From contig CACKJL010000006.1 in assembly GCA_902600395.1 (NCBI GenBank), positions 1 through 28,257 of the forward strand: a DNA stretch of 28,257 bases. The letters run 5' to 3'. A program made the translations under genes and the position numbers. This stretch comes from an uncultured Prochlorococcus sp. (GTDB lineage: Bacteria > Cyanobacteriota > Cyanobacteriia > PCC-6307 > Cyanobiaceae). Positions 21,693-28,257 of the stretch are shown here, in pieces (the first letter of the stretch is position 1; every line of letters starts with the position of its first letter). The notes beneath the pieces are model-generated. The model was not told the DNA's origin. It searched no databases and saw only the letters and a list, made by a program, of their open reading frames with translations.

Positions 21693-22508
21693 TTAAAAAA
21701 CCTTTGTTTGCATTAATCTCATGAATTTATCTTTAAGACTTTTGCCTTCTTTTTTAAGATCGATAATTGGTACATCTTTATTAGTAAGTCTTTGAGAAAC
21801 ATTCAAATAACATTTTTTTGCAGGAGATCTACCATCTGAAAGTGTCAGTGGCTCTCCTCTATTTGTACTTATTATTACCTGTTCATCTTCTAAAACAATC
21901 CCTAATAAAGGCAAAGAAAGTATTCCTTGAACATCTTCGATGGATAACATTTCTTGACTAGCCATCATGTTAGGGCGAACTCTATTGATTACAAGTTGAA
22001 TAGGCTCAATATCTGAAGTATTAAGAATCCCTATTACTCTATCCGCATCCCGCACTGCCGATAATTCCGGGTTCGTTACAACAATAGCTTCTTTACAGGC
22101 TGCAAGAGCATTTTTAAAGCCATCTTCTACACCAGCAGGACAATCTACTAGGACAAAATCAAATTTCTCACTAAGTAGCTCACTAATTTTTTTCATATCT
22201 TCGGGTTTCATCCAATCCAACATCCTTGGATCTCCAGCAGGTAGAAGAGCAAGATTAGGTTCCTTTTTATGTCTAACCAATGCTTGGTCAAGACGACAAT
22301 TTTTGTCTAGAACATCTTGAGCCGTATAAATGATGCGATTTTCTAATCCTAGAAGAAGATCTAAATTTCTTAAGCCAAAATCAGCATCTAATACAGCAGT
22401 TGTTGCTCCGCTATTAGCAAGTGCAATGCCTAGGTTTGCAGTTAAAGTAGTTTTTCCAACTCCTCCTTTACCTGAACAAATTAATATTGTGCGAGTATTC
22501 TTCCCCAC
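21693..22508 (-). CDS. minD: MinD, septum-site-determining ATPase
   Basis: 271 residues from a GTG start. Deviant Walker A GKGGVGKT (13-20, with the signature Lys), ALVRHKKEPNLALLPAGDPR, the Walker B-like FDFVLVDCPAGVEDG (about 115-129) and the C-terminal amphipathic helix KDKFMRLMQTKVF (259-271) that binds membrane. MinD recruits MinC to the membrane and is released by MinE. No ATG is available upstream in the frame, so GTG is the likely start. It overlaps almost nothing: minE follows after 1 bp, and minC ends 111 bp upstream. Confidence 0.96.
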   Translation of the reverse strand: MGKNTRTILICSGKGGVGKTTLTANLGIALANSGATTAVLDADFGLRNLDLLLGLENRIIYTAQDVLDKNCRLDQALVRHKKEPNLALLPAGDPRMLDWMKPEDMKKISELLSEKFDFVLVDCPAGVEDGFKNALAACKEAIVVTNPELSAVRDADRVIGILNTSDIEPIQLVINRVRPNMMASQEMLSIEDVQGILSLPLLGIVLEDEQVIISTNRGEPLTLSDGRSPAKKCYLNVSQRLTNKDVPIIDLKKEGKSLKDKFMRLMQTKVF

Positions 22509-22619
22509 GATTTTAAAGATTTTACAAATAATAAAGCCACTTACAGAAAGTTAAATATTTTAAAGATTAAGTAATTCTTAAATTTATCTATTTTGAATTA
22601 ATTTATTGCAAATTATTGA

Positions 22620-23282
22620 TTAATTTTTATTTTCGATTATCTGTGGCTTGATAATTATCGTTTGTTTATCTATTACCGCAATTTCTGGATAATAATTTTT
22701 GGGTTTATCCTTTGGTCCTATAGCTATAACATCTGCAATTCTCAACTGTAGAGGGCTTAGATAAAGTGATGCAATGGATGCATTTTTATTTCCACTTTTA
22801 CCTGCGAATGCGATCCCTAGTAATTTGCCCCAAACATAAATATTTTTCTTAGCGGAAACTATTGCTCCTGGATTAACGTCTCCAATAATGCATAGGTTTC
22901 CATTTGAAGATATTCTTTCACCGGATCGTACTGTTCCTTTGTGAAGAATATCGTCTTTCTTTTTTGAATTTAACGATAGTAACTTTTTTTTAATCTCTTG
23001 CTCTTCAATAAAAACTGAATCAATTTTTAAAGACTTCCCACTTAATACTGTATTCCTATTATTTGAGTAAATGCGCAAAGAACAAATATTAATTTTGTTA
23101 AGGTGGGTTTTTAATTTTGCTAATTGATGAGAACTTATTGACTCGCTGACGGCAAAAATTTTTGCTTCTAAAGGTTCCTTGATGGAAGAAAAACTTTTGA
23201 AAGTTTCATGGATATTATCTAAATCTAATAAAGAAAAAATCTCTAAATATTCACTTTTAGTATTTTTTAAAACGATTTCCAT
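22620..23282 (-). CDS. minC: MinC, septum-site inhibitor of FtsZ assembly
   Basis: 220 residues. The C-terminal part from about 113 has the right-handed beta-helix of MinC: LHKGTVRSGERISSNGN, GDVNPGAIVSAKKNIYVWGKLLGIA and AGKSGNKNASIASLYLSP, followed by LRIADVIAIGP. The N-terminal 110 residues are divergent, which is usual. MinC blocks FtsZ polymers at the poles when bound to MinD. It lies 10 bp after the HD-domain gene and 111 bp before minD on the same strand; the gap may hold a minDE promoter. Identification rests on the C-terminal domain and on minDE next door. Confidence 0.9.
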   Translation of the reverse strand: MEIVLKNTKSEYLEIFSLLDLDNIHETFKSFSSIKEPLEAKIFAVSESISSHQLAKLKTHLNKINICSLRIYSNNRNTVLSGKSLKIDSVFIEEQEIKKKLLSLNSKKKDDILHKGTVRSGERISSNGNLCIIGDVNPGAIVSAKKNIYVWGKLLGIAFAGKSGNKNASIASLYLSPLQLRIADVIAIGPKDKPKNYYPEIAVIDKQTIIIKPQIIENKN

Positions 23283-23292
23283 TGAATTAAAT

Positions 23293-24549
23293 CTAGGAAT
23301 TGTTTTTTATTAATGAAATTTCATTTTTAATTTCATTTTTGATCATATCTGGATAAATAATAAAAGAGCTTTCCTCAGATCTCATTAAAGTTTTTATTAA
23401 TGCAGAGCTATTTTCTAATGCGCTTTGATGAGTGCCGTCCCATATTTTTAGCGCATTATTAGATTCAAAACCTTTAAAAGAATTTTCCTTAATCCCACAA
23501 AATATTTCCGAATCATAACCATTCTTTTCACATAATTTTGTAGCAAATGCAAGGATTTTTAATCTGTTCATCTTACTTAAAAAACTTATGTCTGATGCCT
23601 TTAATAAATCTCTGTCAATAAACATTTTGCATAGTGTAGAAAGTGGCTCAAAAGATTCATCTTTCCATCTAATCAAATGATAATAAAAAGTTATATCATC
23701 ATTTCTTATGAAATCATCAAAATTAACCTTTGAAGGTGAAAAAATCCATTTATACAGAGAATTATCTAACCAGATATTCTTTTCATAATTATGTTTTATT
23801 GTGTGTAATATTTTTTCTAGAATCCATGTTGATATTTCATTTATCTTGTGATTGTAAATAGTTCTATACATCAAGTTTCTAAGAACAAGGAAATGCTCAA
23901 TAGCGATCACTCCTTTTGGTTTGATTCCAATATTCCCATCAGGTGAAAAGGTAAGAGCTGAAATTATTCTCTCTAAATCAACTAAACCGTAATTAGTACC
24001 TGTGTTGTAACTATCTCGTAAAAGATAATCGAGACGATCGCAATCAATCTCACTACTTATTAATGTTTTTAGAGGTTTTGAAAATAATTGTTTTGATTGA
24101 AATAATTCACAAATTTTTCTGGGTAAATCCTTGTCATACTTTTTGAGGATTGAATTTATTGGAGAATAATTTTTAACTAAGTTTTCAGACCATTTTTCGT
24201 GATCATGCTCGAATATTGTTTCGCTGGTATGGCTTAAAGGTCCATGACCTAAATCATGTAGTAGAGCTGCTCCATAAAGAACAAATTTATTTTCACAAAA
24301 TGAAGATTTACTTTCAATTAATCTCTTAAAAATTTTTCTAGCTATACAAAAAACACCAATTGAGTGAGTAAATCTACTCGATTCTGCACCATGAAAAAGT
24401 AATGATGCTGCTCCAAGTTGTTTTATTCTTCTTAGTCTTTGAAAAGCGACTGTATCAATTAATTCCGTAATCATTAATTCTTCTGGCTTTCCTGCATCAA
24501 ATACTATTTCTTTATGAATTGGGTCATGAAAAATTCTTTTAATACTCAT
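23293..24549 (-). CDS. HD-superfamily phosphohydrolase (SAMHD1/YdhJ-like)
   Basis: 418 residues from the ATG at 24549; the frame extends to a TTG at 24573, but the conserved opening SIKRIFHDPIHKEI follows the ATG directly. HD metal ligands are visible: H62 in RFTHSIG, H98-D99 in LLHDLGHGPLSH (97-108), and D169 in SSEIDCDRLDYLLRD (165-179), matching H167, H206/D207 and D311 of human SAMHD1. Relatives hydrolyse dNTPs or other nucleotides; substrate here is unknown. It lies 27 bp after ctpA and 10 bp before minC, a cyanobacterial arrangement, so it is probably cotranscribed with them. Confidence 0.88.
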   Translation of the reverse strand: MSIKRIFHDPIHKEIVFDAGKPEELMITELIDTVAFQRLRRIKQLGAASLLFHGAESSRFTHSIGVFCIARKIFKRLIESKSSFCENKFVLYGAALLHDLGHGPLSHTSETIFEHDHEKWSENLVKNYSPINSILKKYDKDLPRKICELFQSKQLFSKPLKTLISSEIDCDRLDYLLRDSYNTGTNYGLVDLERIISALTFSPDGNIGIKPKGVIAIEHFLVLRNLMYRTIYNHKINEISTWILEKILHTIKHNYEKNIWLDNSLYKWIFSPSKVNFDDFIRNDDITFYYHLIRWKDESFEPLSTLCKMFIDRDLLKASDISFLSKMNRLKILAFATKLCEKNGYDSEIFCGIKENSFKGFESNNALKIWDGTHQSALENSSALIKTLMRSEESSFIIYPDMIKNEIKNEISLIKNNS

Positions 24550-24576
24550 GTTTTTAAGATTTTTTATTTTCAATCT

Positions 24577-25872
24577 TTAGCCATTTAAAGATTTAATTTC
24601 TCCCTTGTTTAATTCAATTGTTTGAACTGGAACTTCTTCTTTTTCTAGAAGCGACCCTAAAAATAATTCCGCATTCCTCACCCATTTATCGTCAGTACTT
24701 CCAAAATCAATTGCATCCGGTAGATCAAGTAATTTGTCAGGTGTTATACCTTGGCCTTGAATATTATTACCATCTGGTGTTAAATAACTAGCAACTGTTA
24801 TGGCAATACCACTATCTTCCCCCAAACTTTTTAGGGATTGAATTAGACCTTTACCATAAGTTTGTTCTCCCATAAGAATTGACCTCTCATTATCTTTTAG
24901 AGAACCAGCAAGTATTTCACTGGCACTTGCAGTGCCTTTATTTACTAAAGTCACCATTGGTCCATCAAAAGATGTCTCTTTTTGAGAAATAATTGCATCT
25001 TTGATTCCATTTCTATCTTTTGTCTCGACTACGGGTTTCTCACTCAATAATGAGTCTGCAACTGCAATACCTGAGCTTACTAGTCCCCCTGAATTATTTC
25101 TAAGATCCAAGATTAAGCCCTCAACCTCTTTCTCTTTTAACTCTTGAAGAGCCTCTTCAACTTTTTTGGGTACGCTTTCGCTAAATTGAGTAATCCTTAA
25201 ATATCCTATTGTGTGAGAATCGTCTCTTAATCTTTTTGTTCTAACTGGTCTGAGATCTACTGATCTCCTCTCTAAATCGACTTCCCTAATTTCTCCTGAT
25301 TCCGTAGATAATTCAACCAAAACTTTTGTCCCTGATTCACCTCTTAACTTAGAGGCGGTACTTGCAAGCCCTAATTTTTCTGATGAGATTCCATCCACTG
25401 TCTCGATAATGTCCCCGCTTACTATTCCAGCTTCTTCAGCTGGCGACCCCCCAAGAGTGGAAACAACTTTAACTTTATTGTTATCATCTTCACCTAATTG
25501 AAGCCCAACACCATTAATTTCACTCCCAAAATTACTTGATTTCAGTAGCTCATAATCTTTGGGGCGTAAGACTCTCGTGTAGGGATCGTCTAGAGGTCTT
25601 AACATGTCTTCAATTGCAGAATAAGTCTCTTCACTTGTTTCAATTTGTTTCTGTAACGTTTTTTGTCTAATTCTTTTCCATTGGATTTCATCAAACTTTT
25701 CTGGATCATAAAAACCTTCGTTTACCAAGGTCCATGCGTCAAGTACTAATTGCCTGCTATCACTGAGAGCATCCACTCTTTCAATCAACAAAAGATTGAA
25801 AGAAAAAACGATGATCATTAAGGCAGTGATCATTGTTTTGAATGTTAAAAGTTTGTTAAAAGATGAATTCAT
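24577..25872 (-). CDS. ctpA: CtpA, carboxyl-terminal processing protease of D1
   Basis: 431 residues from the ATG at 25872; an upstream TTG at 25893 would add seven residues and is less likely. A signal sequence spans about 15-35 (MITALMIIVFSFNLLLI), so the enzyme acts in the lumen or periplasm. A PDZ domain (about 115-195) with GSPAEEAGIVSGDIIETVDG precedes the peptidase core: LDLRNNSGGL, GTASASE with catalytic S316, and YGKGLIQS with K341. The serine-lysine spacing of 25 matches Tsp and Scenedesmus D1 protease. CtpA removes the C-terminal extension of pD1, needed for the manganese cluster, and thus works with Ycf48 encoded in this window. Divergent from petB across 71 bp. Confidence 0.95.
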   Translation of the reverse strand: MNSSFNKLLTFKTMITALMIIVFSFNLLLIERVDALSDSRQLVLDAWTLVNEGFYDPEKFDEIQWKRIRQKTLQKQIETSEETYSAIEDMLRPLDDPYTRVLRPKDYELLKSSNFGSEINGVGLQLGEDDNNKVKVVSTLGGSPAEEAGIVSGDIIETVDGISSEKLGLASTASKLRGESGTKVLVELSTESGEIREVDLERRSVDLRPVRTKRLRDDSHTIGYLRITQFSESVPKKVEEALQELKEKEVEGLILDLRNNSGGLVSSGIAVADSLLSEKPVVETKDRNGIKDAIISQKETSFDGPMVTLVNKGTASASEILAGSLKDNERSILMGEQTYGKGLIQSLKSLGEDSGIAITVASYLTPDGNNIQGQGITPDKLLDLPDAIDFGSTDDKWVRNAELFLGSLLEKEEVPVQTIELNKGEIKSLNG

Positions 25873-25943
25873 TGGGTTAAGTGTTAACACCAAGTATAAG
25901 AATTTTAAGTAAGCTCTTTATATCAAAGCTAATTTTTTTTTGG

Positions 25944-26600
25944 ATGGCGAATTCTTCATCTGTTTATGACTGGTTTCAAGAAAGACTTGAAATTCAAGAC
26001 ATAACTGACGACGTAACTTCCAAGTACGTACCCCCTCACGTAAACATTTTTTATTGTTTAGGTGGCATAACTTTAGTATGCTTCCTAATTCAATTTGCAA
26101 CAGGTTTTGCAATGACTTTTTACTATAAGCCAACAGTTACTCAAGCTTATAATTCAGTAAGTTATTTGATGACCGATGTAAGTTTTGGATGGTTAATACG
26201 ATCTGTTCATAGATGGAGTGCATCAATGATGGTTTTGATGTTAATCCTTCATGTTTTTAGAGTTTACCTTACAGGTGGTTTCAAAAGGCCTAGAGAATTA
26301 ACTTGGGTGACAGGTGTTGTAATGGCAGTCATAACAGTAGCCTTTGGAGTAACAGGATATTCCTTACCTTGGGATCAAGTAGGTTATTGGGCAGTCAAAA
26401 TTGTTTCAGGTGTACCTGCTGCAATACCAGTAATAGGCGATTTTATGGTCGAACTGCTTAGAGGCGGAGAAAGTGTTGGACAATCAACCCTTACAAGATT
26501 TTATAGCCTTCACACTTTCGTCTTGCCTTGGTCATTAGCTGTTTTCATGTTGATGCATTTTTTAATGATTCGTAAACAGGGTATTTCAGGTCCCTTATAA
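25944..26600 (+). CDS. petB: PetB, cytochrome b6 of the b6f complex
   Basis: 218 residues from the ATG at 25944, giving the canonical [16 protein letters not shown]; an in-frame start at 25881 would add a nonconserved stretch. Heme ligands are H89 and H103 (RSVHRW, LHVFRVY) and H190 and H205 (SLHTFV, LMHFLM), and C38 in FYCLGG is the covalent site of the extra heme ci. Four transmembrane helices. It carries electrons across the membrane between plastoquinol sites. The 71-bp space to the divergent ctpA must hold both promoters. petD follows after 33 bp. Confidence 0.97.
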
Positions 26601-26633
26601 ACTTTTATACTTAAAATATTTTAATAGTTCTTT

Positions 26634-27116
26634 ATGTCTACATTAAAAAAACCAGATTTATCCGATCCAAAATTAAGAGCAAAACTTGCCAAAGGTATGG
26701 GCCATAACTATTACGGCGAGCCTGCTTGGCCAAACGATTTATTGTATATATTCCCAGTGGTTATTTTAGGAACTATTGCATGCGTAGTCGGACTTGCTGT
26801 TCTTGACCCTGCAATGCTAGGAGACAAGGCAAATCCATTCGCAACCCCCTTAGAAATTCTTCCAGAATGGTACCTATATCCTGTTTTTCAAATACTTAGG
26901 GTAGTTCCTAATAAACTTTTAGGTATAGCACTTCAAACATTAATTCCACTTGGATTAATGATTTTACCCTTTGTCGAAAACGTTAATAAATTCTCTAATC
27001 CATTTAGAAGACCAGTAGCGATGTCTGTGTTCTTGTTCGGAACTTTTCTAACTATATATCTTGGTATTGGAGCATGTTTGCCAATTGATAAATCCCTAAC
27101 CTTAGGATTGTTTTAG
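26634..27116 (+). CDS. petD: PetD, cytochrome b6f complex subunit IV
   Basis: 160 residues. The signature GHNYYGEPAWPNDLLY (23-38) and the quinol-site PEWY at 77-80 in LEILPEWYLYPVFQILR are present, with three transmembrane helices. It completes the cytochrome b half with PetB and shapes the Qo site. It is 33 bp after petB and probably cotranscribed. The stop lies 2 bp from the stop of the convergent invertase-like gene; I see no hairpin terminator between them. Confidence 0.98.
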   Translation: MSTLKKPDLSDPKLRAKLAKGMGHNYYGEPAWPNDLLYIFPVVILGTIACVVGLAVLDPAMLGDKANPFATPLEILPEWYLYPVFQILRVVPNKLLGIALQTLIPLGLMILPFVENVNKFSNPFRRPVAMSVFLFGTFLTIYLGIGACLPIDKSLTLGLF

Positions 27117-27118
27117 AT

Positions 27119-28257
27119 TCAAATTTGAAACATATCTAGATCGTCATACTCATTTCTTAGAAAATGATTCATTAATAAAAATCCAACAATTGTCCAGGTT
27201 TGATAAGTCCTTGATTGTTGTCCAACCCAAGTGCCAGTTGGACCATCAAAATATTCTGCCCATTCTTGCTTAGGTAGTTGATTAAGTTGACACCAATATG
27301 ATTCTTCTATTAAAGATTTCATTTCTTCCATAAGAATCACATCATCAGAACCATATTTTTTTTGATGCAATAGAACAGCTGCACCAAAAAACCAAAGTAA
27401 ACTTGGCCAATGACCGCCGTTATGGTAACTCCAAGGCCAATTCTTTGGATCCGAGCCAGTTTTGTTTTGCCATTCCTCGACATCCATATGCGGATGACAA
27501 ATCCTCATCGGCATTTGAGCCATCAAATGCTGTCTGTTGTGTAAAACTAATCTAAATAGAGCTCTTTGTTCTTCAGGAGGAAGTACTCCGAACATACATG
27601 CTAAGGAATTCCCTAAACTGTAAAATCGAAAGTCAGGCCTTCCTGTCCTAATATTTCCTATTAAGTAGCCACCTCTATTCTCTAACCAATCTTGTAGCCA
27701 TGATGGTACTACTTGAGGTTGAACGTTAAATTCATTGAAGTGTTGATCATCACCATACTGCTCAGTTGGCCTTCTTCTTAAAATTTGCATTGTTTGGCTG
27801 GTTACCCAATAATGTTTTAAAAGAAAACTTCCTAAATCCTTAACCCATTGATTTGTAAGGATTAGTCTTTGGTCTAAAAGTCTACTAACATGATCTGCTC
27901 TACTTAATTCCATTAAATTTATACAACTTTTTAAACATCCATGAAGTAAAACTTCAACTTCTAGGGGTGCGCCCCATACATCCATAGGTCTATCGATCAT
28001 AAATGCGCAATCTGGCACAAAAAGTACTGGAGTACCCTCAAATGTTGGATGTAGAACTAAATCTAGTAGAAGTTGAATGCCTCTTTGAACACTTTGACTT
28101 TTTCCGAAGGCATAATCGCCGCTTTTGTTGACATAATACCAACATAAAATGGGCCACCATAAACTTGCATCAGCTGAAGTAATCCTCCCAATTGATCTCT
28201 GACCATAGTCTCCGATGAGCTTTCCATTCTCTTCAATGAAACTAGTGGGAAATACCC
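27119..28257 (-). CDS. GH100 neutral/alkaline invertase-like protein, 5' end outside window
   Basis: The frame is open to the window end; about 378 C-terminal residues are visible and the true start lies beyond base 28257, so the internal ATG at 28018 is not the start. GH100 landmarks appear: DYGQRSIGRI with the following ADASLWWPIL, CAFMIDRPMDVWGAPLEVEVL, GNSLACMFG, YHNGGHWPSLLWFFGA and WAEYFDGPTG, ending near the YQTW motif. The Asp of the ADASLWW segment is at the place of the catalytic Asp of cyanobacterial InvA. Such enzymes hydrolyse sucrose to glucose and fructose in the cytosol; the exact substrate in Prochlorococcus is unproven. Position after petD is conserved in marine picocyanobacteria as far as I recall. 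Confidence 0.88.
   Translation of the reverse strand, partial: VFPTSFIEENGKLIGDYGQRSIGRITSADASLWWPILCWYYVNKSGDYAFGKSQSVQRGIQLLLDLVLHPTFEGTPVLFVPDCAFMIDRPMDVWGAPLEVEVLLHGCLKSCINLMELSRADHVSRLLDQRLILTNQWVKDLGSFLLKHYWVTSQTMQILRRRPTEQYGDDQHFNEFNVQPQVVPSWLQDWLENRGGYLIGNIRTGRPDFRFYSLGNSLACMFGVLPPEEQRALFRLVLHNRQHLMAQMPMRICHPHMDVEEWQNKTGSDPKNWPWSYHNGGHWPSLLWFFGAAVLLHQKKYGSDDVILMEEMKSLIEESYWCQLNQLPKQEWAEYFDGPTGTWVGQQSRTYQTWTIVGFLLMNHFLRNEYDDLDMFQI

Noticed and set aside
24550..24573. Extended start of the HD-domain gene at TTG 24573
   Set aside because: The ATG at 24549 immediately precedes the conserved opening and gives a normal length; the extra eight residues add nothing recognisable.
1..28257. 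CRISPR array, insertion sequence, integrase or prophage genes
   Set aside because: No direct repeat-spacer pattern, no transposase or integrase motifs, and no terminal inverted repeats were found; gene order looks like conserved core genome.

Overview
The window is AT-rich, gene-dense and almost free of mobile DNA. Gene content and protein sequences are those of a high-light-adapted marine Prochlorococcus (a HLII-like strain is my best guess from memory of its NdhK/NdhJ sequences). Diagnostic points are a lone, reduced phycoerythrin beta gene (cpeB) with a CpeS-type lyase, the rubredoxin-ycf48-psbEFLJ cluster, psbB-psbT facing a small ferredoxin gene, and minCDE next to ctpA-petB-petD. No gap without a gene or RNA exceeds 300 bases; the largest is 18712-18933.

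Layout. 1-294: tail of ndhK, then only the first ~22 codons of ndhJ, ending at an early stop. 367-2702 (+): rubredoxin, Ycf48 and cytochrome b559 with PsbL and PsbJ, a photosystem assembly cluster. 2746-3639 (-): mtnP, divergent from an NDH-like/SelD fusion (3650-5821). 5822-9712 (-): CCA-adding enzyme, UvrD/PcrA helicase and a small coiled-coil protein. 9890-11844: cpeB facing cpeS, a small ORF coupled to cpeS, and a DedA/TVP38-like membrane protein. 11993-12575: a secreted hypothetical protein, a strong hairpin terminator and tRNA-Phe. 12667-16967 (-): ribulokinase-like FGGY kinase, metK, rps1 (ribosomal protein S1) and nrdR. 17066-18711 (-): psbT and psbB. 18934-21207 (+): ferredoxin, psbM, prmC, threonylcarbamoyl-AMP synthase and a small membrane protein. 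21219-21290: tRNA-Thr. 21356-25872 (-): minE, minD, minC, an HD phosphohydrolase and ctpA. 25944-27116 (+): petB and petD. 27119-28257 (-): a GH100 invertase-like gene cut by the window end.

The genes share a strong photosynthesis theme. Rubredoxin, Ycf48 and CtpA act in photosystem assembly and D1 maturation; PsbE, F, L, J, B, T and M are photosystem II subunits; PetB and PetD form the cytochrome b6f core. The rest is housekeeping: tRNA maturation and modification, SAM synthesis and MTA salvage, ribonucleotide reductase control and division-site placement.

The most unusual feature is the ndhJ remnant. About 450 bp of a core NDH-1 subunit gene are missing, so it is either a real deletion or an assembly error. 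Several small genes with TTG or overlapping starts (59-aa ORF, cpeS, 55-aa membrane protein) are easily missed by gene callers. I found no clear novel defence or mobile system, and no CRISPR array.
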